Below are positions 43,201-55,682 of a DNA stretch of 64,000 nucleotides, one piece after another; the first letter of the stretch is position 1; each line of letters starts with the position of its first letter. The position numbers were made by a program, and so were the translations under genes. The DNA comes from Sisyra terminalis (Eukaryota; Arthropoda; Insecta; Neuroptera; Sisyridae): contig OY292279.1 in the NCBI GenBank assembly GCA_958496175.1, positions 11,222,001 to 11,286,000 of the forward strand, given 5' to 3'. The notes beneath the pieces were generated by a model, which saw only the letters and a list, made by a program, of their open reading frames with translations, had not been told where the DNA came from and did not search any database.

Positions 43201-45719
43201 CGGATTTTTATAATTTCTAATAATTGATTTCTATTCCTTACAGCATATAATATCACTAATTAACATTAATAATTAATTCCAGACATTGTTTCATCGAAAT
43301 ATTCGATCGATAAGTTCCAGCCTTTCGGGGTTGAAATTGATCGATCGATCGTCGCTATATATTTTTCATTTTATTTTTGCTCACTTATTTTGTGACGTCA
43401 CTTAATTTTATGGGTGAATTTTTTTTTCGGAAAATTTAGGGCGAATTTTCGATTTTCGTCAAGTGGGATTTTGAGAATCGCTTAGTTACGCAACAGGAAG
43501 CCTAAAAATCATATCCTTAAATGGATTTTTTTGAGTTTTTGGGGAAAATTTTTCGGGCAAAATCCAAAAAAATCTGAAAAATGGCCAAATTGGACACTTT
43601 TTTCCACTTTTTTCAACTTTAACGCCGTTTTTAGCGAAAACTATCGATCGTAGGTTAACGATAGTAGGCTCATTCGATAGCACTTGAATTACTCTACCGA
43701 TGTTGTAAATTTGGTCCCGGAAAACCTTAAGGGAAAAAACTTTTTTTTTTGACTGTTCAGAAATTTCATTTCGTCGACCAAATGTACGTCGATTTTTTCC
43801 GAAAAATTATTTGTCGAATTTTTCGATGTAATTCACACTATAGCTGCATTACGTTACCACCAATACATAAATGAAAAAAAATTAAACTTTTCGATGTCGT
43901 TAATGGTTTATTCGATGTTTAAAATTCACCTATTGTGCGAACTAATGCTATTTTATTACAAATTTGTATTGCTTAAAAAAGGATCAAGGACCTTAAAGTA
44001 TCACTATTTTATTGGACCACTTTTCCAAACGTCACCTTGAATTGCTGTGGTGAAAATATTTCCGAAAAATTCAAAGAAAATTTTTTGCCAAATAGTTCCC
44101 ACCAGAACGATTTTGATGGAATTTTCCGGAAAAAATTTAATTATAGGAACTCCATGTCAAGATCGGAAAAAATGTAAAAAAACATTGCACACTTTTAATG
44201 TCCTGGACCCTTTTTTCCCCTAAAACATAATTATATTTAAATGAAACTAATTCACAACATTTAAATTATTATTATCCAAAAAAACGATTAAGGACATCGA
44301 AAAATTAATTTTTTTATTAATTTATGTATCGATGGTAACGTAATGCAACTATGGTGTGAATTTCAACGAAAAATTCCTCAACTAATTTTTTGAAAAAAAT
44401 CGACGTACATTTGGTCGACGAAATGAAATTTCTGAGAAGTTGAAAAAAAAAGTTTTTCCCGTTAAGGTTTTCCGGGACTAAATTTACACTATCGATAGAG
44501 TAATTCAAGCGCTATCGAATGAGCTAATTATCGTTAACCTACGATCGATAGTTTTCGCTAAAAACGGCGTTAAAGTTGAAAAAAGTGAAACAAATCGCGA
44601 AATTTGGCCTACTTTCCAGATTTTTTCGGATTTTGCCCGAAAAATTTTCCCCAAAAACTCAAAAATATCCATTTAAGGATATGTTTTTTAGGCCTCCCGT
44701 GACGTAACTAAGCCATTTTCAAAATCCTATTTCCCTTGAATCGAAAATTCATTTATTTTTCGATTTTTTTCGGAAATGACGTCATTGGGTGATGTCATTG
44801 GATGGTGACGTATGTGTGATGTCATATATATGAAAATTGAGTGACGTCACAAAACCAATGAGCAAAAATAAAATGAAAAATATATTACATCATCGATCGA
44901 TCGATCCATTTCCAACCCCGAAAGGTTGGAACTGTTCGATCGAATATTTCGATGATACAATGTCTGGAATTAATTATTAATGTTAATTAGTGAAATTATA
45001 TGCTGCAAGGAATAGAAATCAATTATTAGAAATTATAAAAACCCGGGACCATAAGGGATGCGAACCAGGGATCTCGACTCCGACAACAGCAACGGCGACC
45101 ATGACGACTCGGCTATCAGATGATATATGTAAATGACGTTGAAACTCATATATAAACAATTCTTATGAGGTTTGTAGAAAATTGAAAACTTTTGGATCGA
45201 AATTATTACAATTTTCCGATAATTTTCACACTATCGATACCTACTTCATGTTAAGATCGGAAAAATTGCAGAAAAAAATGTTCTCATCAGCATTTCCGGA
45301 TATTTCGTTACGTCAATCGATAAAGTAATTCAAACACTATCGAATGAGTCTACGGACGTAAAATTCTGTTCGATAATAACGACATTGATATTGTGAAAAA
45401 AAAATCAACTTAATACTGCAATGTTAAACTTGAATGTAACATAGGTTGCATAAACGCAGCATTCAATAAGTATTTACAAGACATTTTCAAAAGGTGAGTT
45501 ATTAATTGATACTTTAAGATGTAACAAAAAAAAATGGTTAAAAAAATAATTGTTAATCAAAAAAAAAAAAATTGTTAAACTAATTTAAATATATGCTATT
45601 GTACATTGCATTACATTACAATTGTAATATTCCAGTTCTATGTACAAATACATTGCATCTCTGTAAAATGCCTACTGGAAGAAAAATAAATAAATAAAAA
45701 AAAAAAAATAAAAAAAATT

Positions 45720-45790
45720 ACGGGATTGGGATTCGAACTTGCAAACTTCTGTTCTCTATTTACCGCCTCATACCCACTTGGCCATAACAA
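45720..45790 (-). repeat. tRNA-like A/B-box module (right-arm mirror copy)
   Basis: On the minus strand it has TGGCCAAGTGGG and AGTTCGAATCCC, partner of 42598-42672. The B box is a better match to the pol III consensus than in the left copy. Confidence 0.5.
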
Positions 45791-46650
45791 GTCTCTTGGC
45801 TAAGCATTAAAACTTTTATTTAAACTTTCAAAATTTTTCCTTCTCTTACGATTGCTGAATTATTCGCTTATATTTATTGCGTTAATCGAAATCGTAAACT
45901 TCTTTGTTCCACGAAAATGATACTCGAAATGCCAGAATTTAATCACAAAATAATGATAATATTAAATAAGGGTTGTTTGAAAAGCATTAAAAGAATTATT
46001 TAACATTGCCTAAAATCTTTACTTAACTAAGTTTCGCAATAATTTCAAACAATCTCTATTTAATATCATTATTGTTTCATAATTAAAAATACTGAAAACA
46101 GAAATGGTTACTCTGAAATATAAAACTTAATAAATAAAACAACGATTTTCAAAAGAAAGTTAATATTTATTGAACTTAAATTAGTTTGAAATACAGAAAA
46201 CATTTTCTTTAATATTGATATTTCTTCATAATATGTGTTGCCTAATCTGTAAATATCATTAATAAAAAAAAATTTTAACAATAATTCTTGTGATATTATT
46301 TATAAATATAAAATTTCCATTAAGTATATTTTGTTTAAATATAAAAAAACATGGCTGTATAATATCTACTAATGAAACATATAGCATTTTTTACTATTAA
46401 CTACTCAAACATGTTTCAAAAGGATTGATCGTCCTTGATTTCATCACTTAGCACTTAAGATTAACACCACAAATTCAAAACTATCACTGATTATTTTTTT
46501 CGGATAAATTTTTTTCCGAAATTATTCACTATTCACTTCAAAAATTCACTAATTTTAATTCAATGATCCATTTTCACTATGATGGTGAACAGCGATCCAA
46601 AGACGACTGATTCTCCTTTGCGGTCGAATGTTGCCATTGTTGAGTAACTA

Positions 46651-46727
46651 CTGTGAAAAAAAGAAATAAATATCAAAATAAAAATATGTACTTACAACAC
46701 CACACTAACCATTAACATTTTACTCAC
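46651..46727 (-). other. Intron-like sequence in the right arm
   Basis: On the minus strand: GTGAGTAAAATG..., pyrimidine tract, CACAG, 77 bp. It is the mirror of 41618-41692. Splice ends are intact in both arms although the interior has diverged. Confidence 0.45.
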
Positions 46728-47679
46728 CTTCAAGAAAAACTTTAGTTCATTGCATACGAAAGAAGTTCCCCTTCAAGATCAACGGAAATTCTGAGGAAAA
46801 AAAATTGTTGTACCAATTGTTATTAAGAAATATTGAAATTTAAGTCTTCACCAACTCTTGCACCCTTACTATTAAAAAACATTGAGAATCACCACTCATT
46901 AACATCACACCACTACTTCTAATAATCTATGAAAAGATAATATAACAATTTACATCGAATTCGAAACAAGAAAATTTTCATTAAGAAAAACCATGGGTGA
47001 ATCATCGTTGATTTTTCACGAAAATCGTCCAATTTCAAATTTTTTTTTACGTTGCCAATCGATAATATACGACCAACCGTACATGCTCTACAAATTTTCC
47101 GAAAACAAAGCCCGTTGAATGGACGAAATCGACCATCAAAAAGCCTGAAGAATTCAGCGATCATCTAAAGCTCAATCGCATTTAACATCGTTATATAAGG
47201 GATGATTTTCAAACCAAAGACAGTTTCGGGTTCGCAACAATGTACCAAACGATAATATAACAATTTACTCAAAATTCGAAACTAAAAATTGAAATTGAAT
47301 GTATTGAAATAAAATTTTTAGAATTGGTCGTGACTTTCAAATCTTTTCGACATTGTCTTTTCAGGCTCTTACAGGACTTTATTTTCAGCATTTAATAGAA
47401 TAATTCAAACCCAATCGTATGAATTTATCATCGTTAACGTACAATCGATATTCAACATAAAAATCTGCGTTAAAATTTGAAAATTTCAATTCTTACTCTT
47501 ATTTTTTCAAAATTATAAACGTCAGCAAGGTGAACAAAAAAGAAAAATAAGGCTATAATTGTTTAAAGGAAAATTTGTCCCTAAAAAAACTCAACAATAA
47601 GGACTATTGTTATTCCAGGATACTATAAACTTTAAAAACTAGAAATAAATTGTAAAATATAAAAAAAACATGACAATTT

Positions 47680-47755
47680 CGGGGGTCGAACCCGGAGACT
47701 GTTGCTTTAGATTTCGTCACCATAGCTACTTGGCTACAATTACACGTGTTTGAAT
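47680..47755 (-). repeat. tRNA-like A/B-box module (right arm only)
   Basis: On the minus strand TGTAGCCAAGTAGCTATGG and GGGTTCGACCCCC, close to pol III A and B boxes. It has no partner in the left arm and lies in the extra segment of the right arm. Confidence 0.5.
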
Positions 47756-49436
47756 TGAATAAAAACTTATATATAAATATTTTTCAGATTACAAAATTCA
47801 ATTTTCTTTCGCGATCGAAATAATTGGAATTTTCCAAAAAAAATTAAAACCATAGCTGCTCCATGGTACATCCGGAAAATGTGTCGATACACATAATAAA
47901 ATTTTGATGTATTTCTCCATTTTTTTCGATATTTAAAATTCCAAGAAACGGTAATGCATTGTTGTCGTAGGTACGGACAAATATGTACTTGTTCTTCTTT
48001 AAAGCAAATCAAAACCAACTATCGACTTTAAGAATTTAATTCCAAAAAAAGAGAAACAAAAGGATTTATCTCGTAAATTTCAATCAAGATATTCAACTCT
48101 ATTGTTGTTGTTGTACTATATTTGTACAATAACATAGGAAATGATATGAGAAATATCGTGAACAATCATTTAGCTTGGTAGGCAACCTGCTTACACCAAT
48201 GTATAATCAAAATTAATGGTTGCATAAACATAGCATTTAATAACATTTCTCGGGGAATTTTAGGGTTGTTTTATGGTTTATTTTGTTATTTGTAAGGATA
48301 ATTTGTAATTTCTCGTAAAAGTATAAATCCAGCCGTACATGCTGTGTAAATTTTTTCGAAAACAAACCACGTTTAAGGGATGAAATCTACTATCAAATTG
48401 GCAGAATAAATCATCAAACCATCCAAACTTCAATCGCATGTAATATCGTTAAATAAGGGATGGTTTTCGAACTAAGCTCATTTTTGGGTTCATTACAATG
48501 TATTAAACGATAATAAAATACGCTATATCGAATTCGGAGCATAAACATATTTCGTCGAAAAAAAAACGTGGGTTAACCAACGTTGATTTTTCACGAAAAT
48601 CCTCAAATTTCAATGTTGATTTTCTATGATGTCAATCAAAAGTATAAGTTCACCCTTACATGCTGTTCTAATTTTTCCAAAAACAAACCACATCTAAGGG
48701 ATAAAATCGACCATCAAAGTGCCTGAAGAAATCATCAAACTTTCCAAACTTCAATCGCATGTAACATCGTTAAACAAGGGATGATTTTCGAACCAAAGAC
48801 AGTTTCGGCTTCGTAACAATGTATCAAACGATAATATAATAATTTACTTCAAATTCGAAACTTAAAAAAATTTCGTCAAAAAAAACCATGGGTTAACCAT
48901 CGTTGATTTTTTTCGAAAATCGTCAAAATTATTTTTTTTTTTACGATACCAATTGATAATATACTTCCAACCGTACATGCTGTGCAAAATTTTCCAAAAA
49001 CAAAGCCCTTTTAGTGGACGAAATCGACCATCAAAGTGCCCGAAGAAATCATCAAACCATCTAAACTTCAATCGCATATAACATCGTTATATAAGGGATG
49101 ATTTTCGCACCAAAGACAGTTTCGGGATCGAAACAGTGTATTGAACGATAAAATAACGATTTACTTCGAATTCGATTCAAAAAAATTTTCAATAGTTTAA
49201 ATTAAATCAAAGCAAAATGAAAACATATGCCCAATACTTTTTAAACTTGCTATGCTTCCTACTCTTACAAGAATGTATGTTTGGTTGCATATACTAAACC
49301 AAGTATCCCATAAATTAATTTTTATTGTTCTCTACATTTGATTTTATCGATGGAAATTGATGAAGTTGAACAACTTTTACGAATATCCTCTAACAAATTA
49401 GTGTATATATTCAAAGTTGAGATAAAATTTAAATAA

Positions 49437-49501
49437 TAAGATAAATTTAAGAGATAAATTTAAGAGATAAATTTAAGAGATAAATTTAAGAGATAAATTT
49501 T
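49437..49501. repeat. 13-bp minisatellite
   Basis: About five copies of AAGAGATAAATTT just outside the right edge of the foldback and 165 bp before the stop of the membrane-protein gene. No gene in it. Confidence 0.9.
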
Positions 49502-49665
49502 AAATGTGACATAACAATAGAATTTTTTGGCTACAAATCGTTTGATTAGTATTCATTGCATCGAATGTTTAAATATCCTCTGAAAATCAAAATATAAAAC
49601 ACCAAGGGTTTATATACAAAAAATAAACCAAGGTATATAATAAATATTTATAAAAAAAAAGACAA

Positions 49666-51826
49666 TTACAATAATCGATCACTTTCATCATCATTTTGCG
49701 GGGAAGCCAGGGTGAAATCAATTATTTCATTGGAACTGATATATCTTACATCAGTCGTCGATTCACTTTGATTTCTGGAATGTAATTTACGGTGGTTCCT
49801 CAACTTCTTCAGAGACATTACCAAAAGTGTTGCAACCAATAGAACGGTTAAAGCAATTCCGGTGATTGGTAGAACAAAACTATTTTTTTCTTCCACTTTT
49901 GAACTGGCAATTACTAATTGAGTTGACGCCATAAATGGTTCATCTGTTGGATACGGTTCGATTTTTGGTTCAGTATACTTGAAATTAGTTGATTTCTTGT
50001 AGATTGTTGTACTAATTGTTGGTTTTTTTGTCGTTGGAATAGTTGCTTTTGGAGTGGGTGTGGATTTTTTTGTTGATAAAGTAGGTTTTTTGGTTGTCGA
50101 AGTTGGTTTTTTAGTTGTCGGAATCGGTGTTTTGGTCGTTGGGATAGATGTGGTTTTAATAAGGGTAGTATTAGGTAGTATGGTTGATAAGGTAGTAGGT
50201 TTAATGGTGGTAGTAGTGGTTTTAGTAGTGGGTAATGTTTCAGGTCTTTCAGTTGTTGGTATTATGGTTGTTTTAATTGGAAAATTAGTATTATTAGGAA
50301 ATAATATTTCTTCAGTGGTTCTTACACCTTCGGTGTTTGTAATGCCATCTATATTACCGATAGAAGACAAAATACAAACTTCGATAAAATCAAGGCAGCA
50401 ATTATTATCCAAAATACAATCTTCATAACAAGTACAACTGGAGTCATTTGTTGGTAAAAAACATCGACCATCACACGATTGCTTTGCATCAAACGAATCT
50501 GTAACCGGAAACGGTGATGAACTGTCTTCTTCACCGGAAACAGTAGTGGTTTCCTCTTGGATACAATTCGGTCGTAGTTTAATATCATCAATAGCAATAT
50601 CGCTAACGTAACCACTTCCACGAATTCCCTCAATGATAATCTAGAAAAAAATGCCAACTAAAATCCAATTTTTTAAAAAAAAAATAGAATTTACACACCT
50701 GAAAAGGTTCTTTGTAGGTTCCTAGTACAACATTTCCTCGATACCACTTATCTCCTTGATTTCCACTTTTGGAAAAGTTGGGTCTTACCGGATTTAAGTA
50801 GAAATTTTGAGATTCACTTCGAACGTAGACATTTAGAGTTCCAATGGTTGCTCCGTACATGTGATAGAAGAATTCAAAGCAGCCGAAATTTGAATTCGGT
50901 TGGTATAACGGGGAAAAGAGGCGAGCCGTATCATTTTCCAGTCGACTGGTCGATTCGATATACATGTAGTTACCTTAAGAAGTAAAAAATTAAAGGATCT
51001 GGATGATTACCTTTGGAATGATTACCTTCTTGTCCAGCTCCAAAAGTGTGGTCGAATTGTGGTCCAGTTCCTACATGACCACTTGGCGTCGATTTATTTT
51101 GGCGTCGCCAATCAAAATCATGATTTAAATCATGTGCCCAACCACATAAATCCGTTTCAAAGTCACATTCCGTAGGCGGATTTTCTCCATTTTCTTCAAA
51201 AATAATTGTTAAATTATATTAATGTTCTTCCCCTTCCAATCAAGCACTTACTGATACAAGTGGGAACCGGGTTTTCCCAAATTCTACCGTCACAATATGT
51301 AGTGGCTTCTCCTAATAATTTATATTCGGGATTACAAAAATATATTATCACCGCTCCTCGATACGCAGGATTTGCAAAATAGCCTCCATTCGTTATATTT
51401 CTTACAGCCGAACATGTTGGCTCTAAAATTTGTAACAAATAGTTTTTTTTATATAAATCGGTTCCCGGTTTTTACATGTAATTACTTACTAACACATTTC
51501 GGCGGAACGCCATCCCATAGTCCTTTTTTACAATACAAATATCGTTGTCCAGCTAAATAATATCCAGGATAGCAATCAAATCGCATAAAACGCCGGCGAT
51601 CTGTTCGACCTTTATAATATCCGTTGCGCAGATTAAGTGGAGGACATTTTGCAGTTTGTTTGCTCGGACCTGATAAGAATAAATTCCGTTAAAAAAAAAA
51701 AACATTAAACAACACCAAAAAAAAAAAAAAAGTTATAAACAAATTACGCAAAATCATCGATGCTAATTCTATATGGACGATTAAAACTATCAAACTAATA
51801 AGTACATAAAACGAAATAAAGTGCAT
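49666..51826 (-). CDS. Type I membrane protein: signal peptide, two sushi domains, MAM, somatomedin B, mucin-like stalk, transmembrane helix
   Basis: Probable cell-surface adhesion or receptor protein; no gene name is assigned. Six exons: 51826-51748, 51669-51490, 51422-51252, 51193-51026, 50973-50699, 50640-49666; 1848 nt, 615 residues, phases agree. Residues 1-23 are a hydrophobic signal peptide (MHFISFYVLISLIVL). Sushi/CCP domains span about 34-86 and 90-143, each with the Cys and Trp pattern (KGLWDG, DGRIWENP). A MAM domain runs about 153-317 (CDFETDLCGW, YMYIES, VSDIAIDDI). A somatomedin-B domain is at 346-380 with all eight Cys (CDGRC, CTCYEDC, NNCCLDF, C). A Thr/Pro-rich stalk (about 395-520), one membrane helix (546-568) and a 47-residue tail follow. 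It converges on ASK1 across the foldback. The signal exon is short, but phase and hydrophobicity support it. Confidence 0.88.
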
Positions 51827-53220
51827 TGTAAAACTATACGGTACACTAAAGTTTATAAGCTACAGCTTTTAAGTATTGCATCGAACGCATTTCATGAGAG
51901 ACTAATTTAGTGGAATGCTTTTTCCATATGAATTTATTATCTTAAACATTTCCTCAGGAAGCTGATAGTGTTTGGTTGGAAATGTTCAATGAAATTTACA
52001 GGCAAATTGAATTAATTTAAACTAATTATTTGTGTTTATGAAGTAAAAAAAAATGTGGTTACACTAGATAATGAAATAATCTATGATCCTGGAATGGTTT
52101 TTTTTTGGGAATTTCTTTTTGAGAAGGATTCTTCTGTTTGGATATTGATAAGAGTGTGCAGATTTGTAAGGACTTATCTTTTTTGGGCCAGCAGTTTAAT
52201 TTTAACAAATTCGTTATTCAAGAGAATAATGATAAGATCTTTAACTTGGGGCGGGAATGGCTAGGATTTTGGACTTGTGAATGGGCAACAGGAAGGGAGC
52301 AAATTTTTAGGAAAGGAACAACATTCTAAAGATACCTAATCTTAGTAGCAATTATATGTGTACTTAATTTTTTGAAATTGAAATTTGACGAATAGTTTTT
52401 TATATTTTCATGGGATATTTGCACAAATCGTTGAGGAAAAATATCCTTTCAAAAATCGAGGTAACGAATTCCTTACAGTAAAAAACTAATGCCAAAAATT
52501 TGCTTATTTTTTCTCAAAATTAATGAGTGTTTGATTTTAAGTTACCCAAAGACCAATGTAGGAACTTACAATATTACTCTTGGGCTAGTTATCCATTGCC
52601 AATCCTTGGCACACAAATCTGACCTAAGGCTAGGCCAAGATAAGTGAAGAAAAAAATTTTCACCATAACTAAAATCGTTTTTAATTTATTAAGGATTTTA
52701 CATTATTTTGAGTTGTAAAAATCGAAATGATTTTTCCTAGATTTTTTTTAAAATTTTAGATTAAATTGAGATAGGCCAGGCCTGGTCTATGGAAATCATT
52801 TCGAAGTTAAGCCAGTCTTAGGCCAGGTCTGAGCCAATTATAAATCCCTAATTTATAAAGCCAATTATAAAGCCTGGAGGATAATATAGCGAACGATAAT
52901 ATGAATTTATTTGAATTAAAAATTTTTCATTTTGTTATTTGTATACGTTATAGGCCAGGGGTGGACCAACCTAATACTGGCGTAATAGACAATATTTTTT
53001 TATTTATATGGGAACGATATCGAAAAATGGGTTAAATTAAAAACAAATTCAAATTTAAAGAGAGAATGGTTAGAAGAGAGTATTAGAAGCACTATTTGGG
53101 AATCGTAAAATATCCAATGTAAAATATATACTTGTTTAATTTCAAATTCAAGTTTCATTATTTATTAAATTTTAAGTAAACATTTACAATTAAAAGATTT
53201 GAAATTTACAGTAGAAATTA
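51827..53220. other. Upstream region of the membrane-protein gene, no other gene
   Basis: AT-rich. A stretch at about 52560-52860 repeats AGGCCAGGCCTG/TAGGCCAGG-like blocks that may be a decayed element. The open frames at 52055-52329 show no domain. No clear TATA/Inr pair was seen. Confidence 0.5.
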
Positions 53221-54115
53221 TTGTTACACCTCTGTTGTAGACGTTATTGAAGACAATCAATATTAAAATCAAGTAGATAAATATTCGATTACCAAAGAAA
53301 TTACGGGAATTTCTCGTGGAATTCCCGCTATTTTTTAAAGTATAAAATAAATATCAATTATAAAATATCATCCAATATATTTTTTTTAAATTACAACAAT
53401 TAACTGTACAAATACTATCGCCATCTCTGAAGAAAGCTATGAACTCTAAACTAATATTTAAGTCTTATTTTTTTGAACTTTTTATTTGGCTCCACGACGA
53501 CCATTATTACCATTATTACCGATTGATCCTTATCCTTCCCGAAAAAATCAATTTGCAATTGCAAAATTAAATTACGATAATTTCTTCGCATTTGTGTCAC
53601 ACAATTTTTAATTTTTTTAAGTGTTATTTACCATCGCTTTATAACTTTATAACTACTAAGGTCCTTTAACGACTCTAGGGTTAATTAAATCCGTTATCGA
53701 GAAATATTGAAAATTTGCACGATACGAGGATCGAACCCACTACCTACTGGTTTTTGGAGTGGTCACCTAGACCACTCGGCTACCAGTAGGCTTTTGAAGA
53801 CAATGTTGAAGACAATAAAGTGGTTATTGATACGATTAATATCAATTTGACAATTTGTCGATTGCCAAATAAATTACGGGAATTTCTTGTGAAATTCCCG
53901 TTATTTTTGAAGATATAAAAAAAATATCAATTATAAAATATCATGTAATACATTCTTTTTCAAACTACAACAATTAACTGTACAAACATTATCGCCATCT
54001 CTGAAGAAACCTATGAATTCTAAGCTAATTCTAAGTTACAGTTGATCTTTTTCCAAAGAAGCGATTTGCAATTGCAAAATTAAATTATGACAATTTCTTC
54101 GCATTGGTGTAATAC
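53221..54115. repeat. Direct repeat pair (about 53221-53620 and 53800-54115) around a tRNA-like module
   Basis: Both copies contain ATTACGGGAATTTCT, ATCAATTATAAAATATCAT, ACAACAATTAACTGTACAAA, ATCGCCATCTCTGAAGAAA and TTTGCAATTGCAAAATTAAA. Between them, on the minus strand at 53795-53722, lies TAGCCGAGTGGTCTAGG (A box) and GGGTTCGATCCTCG (B box). The predicted T-stem has three wobble pairs and the acceptor does not pair, so it is not called a tRNA gene. Confidence 0.75.
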
Positions 54116-54122
54116 AAAATTT

Positions 54123-54347
54123 GGCTCATGTGTACTTTAGCACACCCACAATCTGGCAATGTTGCATTTTCGACTTTGTTTTTAATTTAATTCGCGATTA
54201 AATCGGTCCATAATGAAAATTTAGCCATAAAAGAGAGAATTATACCATATTAGAATTGAATAAACAAAAATATCGCGAATTAAATTAAAAACAAAGTCGA
54301 AAATGCAACATTGGCAGATTGTGGGTGTGCTAAAGTACACTTGAGCC
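54123..54347. mobile_element. MITE family 'GGCTCAAG', copy A, perfect 8-bp target duplication
   Basis: 225 bp with inverted ends of about 75 bp (GGCTCATGTGTACTTTAGCA and complement). It is flanked by CAAAATTT on both sides (54115-54122 and 54348-54355). It is inserted in the second direct repeat above. A copy is at 60953-61176. Confidence 0.93.
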
Positions 54348-55682
54348 CAAAATTTTATCCGTGTGACTTTTCAAGGCTCTTATCCTCTTATTAGTTGTGA
54401 AGCTTTTAAATACATAGATGTATAATGGGTTGCATACATAAACATTAAATTACACTGTTAAACTAATTTTCATCACTTTTATTTAAATTTCTTAGTTTCG
54501 ATGAAATTTTTAATAAATATCTTTTGAGATATTAGGTTGAGGTATAAGTTTATTGAGTTTTTATCAGACTTTTGACTATACAAAAATAAATAGAAATTGT
54601 GGCGGTTGTGGCTTTCGGGTTCAAAGCCGAGTGATTTCAGGGCGTAATTGGTCCAAAACTTTCGGAAATTTTTATTTAAATAAAATGTGATGAAAACTTT
54701 AGCAAAATTTTTCCCCAATCTAATACATCCTTACAAAAAAAGTAGGAAATAAATTTGTGAAATATCATTGAATATCAGTCTCTAAAAATTTAATAAAAAT
54801 TCATGAAATTTTAATAACTATACTGGTTCTTAATTGTAAAAGAAAAATTTGGATAAATGAAACCATAAACGTCGAAGTATTGTTCGAATATTCAAAGTAT
54901 AATATTAGGTACACCGAAAAGTAATTTCGTTTTTTTTAATATACAATTAAAACACAAAATTTAGTTACAGTTTTTGATATTAAATCAATGATATAATTAA
55001 CTTTAATAGTATCAACGTTTGGACATCTAAAAGTGCAAATTTTTAATGCCAAATTATTAAAAACCAGTTTATTACTACAGAAAATATCAACAAATTATAT
55101 TTTGAACATCAATTAAGCTTTCAATTATTTACCACTAAGTAAATGTTGTAACGATTGAAATAAATAAAAATCCGATAGAATAGCTTTGGGCAATTATAGT
55201 GGATACAATATCCCCCCCTTAAATTATTAGTTTTTTCCAGGGCTTTTCTTTTGCAGTGAAATCTTGCCTTACCGTGTTGCAGCATAGAATTTTCCCTGTT
55301 AACAGTTTTTGGGCACTTTTGGGTATTTGGTTGATCGATTAAGATTAATAAGGATTATTTAACAGCTCTTCGACTTTCTGGCATATTCTCCCTTAGTTTT
55401 TTGTTGGTTAATTTTTTTGCCATTCTTCGATGCTACCAGTTGGAGAAATTAAAATTAATAAATTTGAACTTAAAAAAGTGGCATTAATGAACATATATGC
55501 ATTTAGAAAATGACAATTTTTTAGTAACAACTTTGCGTAGCTACACTATGAAACTCGAAGAGCATACAATACCGAATTTGTATTAGTTCGGGTTTTTGGT
55601 CTTACAATTTCAATATAGATTTCGGAATAAAAAATACTTTTTAATTTTTTATAAATTAATAAGTTACTCGAATCATTAAATG

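Larger units (their letters stand above)
39700..44095. repeat. Left arm of the giant inverted repeat (foldback)
   Basis: The arm pairs with 44110-49365. Matched landmarks, left and right: ATATGCAACCAAACATAC (39784) with its complement (about 49275); mini-intron 41618-41692 with 46651-46727; tRNA-like module 42600-42680 with 45720-45790; GTCGTCATGGTCGCCGTTGC (43140) with 45093-45112; TAACGTAATGCA region (43860) with 44335; TCAAGGACCTTAAAG (43984) with about 44205. A hand-aligned stretch of about 220 bp (43132-43350) shows roughly 93% identity between arms. No coding gene is found in it. Confidence 0.9.
44110..49365. repeat. Right arm of the giant inverted repeat (foldback)
   Basis: Inverted relative to 39700-44095, and longer by about 0.8 kb because of extra sequence at about 47300-48330, including a further tRNA-like module at 47680-47750. 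Copies of the 320-bp unit are at about 47170, 48434, 48754 and 49068, spacing 320 and 314 bp for the last three. The outer edge is about 49365, where matching to the left flank fades. Confidence 0.9.

Noticed and set aside
43486..44508. Open frames at the centre of the foldback (65 and 63 codons)
   Set aside because: They are mirror images of each other across the palindrome, low complexity, and not preserved between arms.
40085..49190. CRISPR-like array from regularly spaced repeats
   Set aside because: The unit is about 320 bp with gradual divergence, no short direct repeat/spacer structure, and the genome is eukaryotic.
50054..50428. 124-codon plus-strand frame rich in Val/Gly
   Set aside because: Shadow of the Thr-rich stalk codons of the membrane protein on the minus strand.
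53722..53795. Possible tRNA gene (Leu/Ser-like A and B boxes)
   Set aside because: The acceptor stem does not pair and the T-stem needs three wobble pairs. Kept as a tRNA-like module only.
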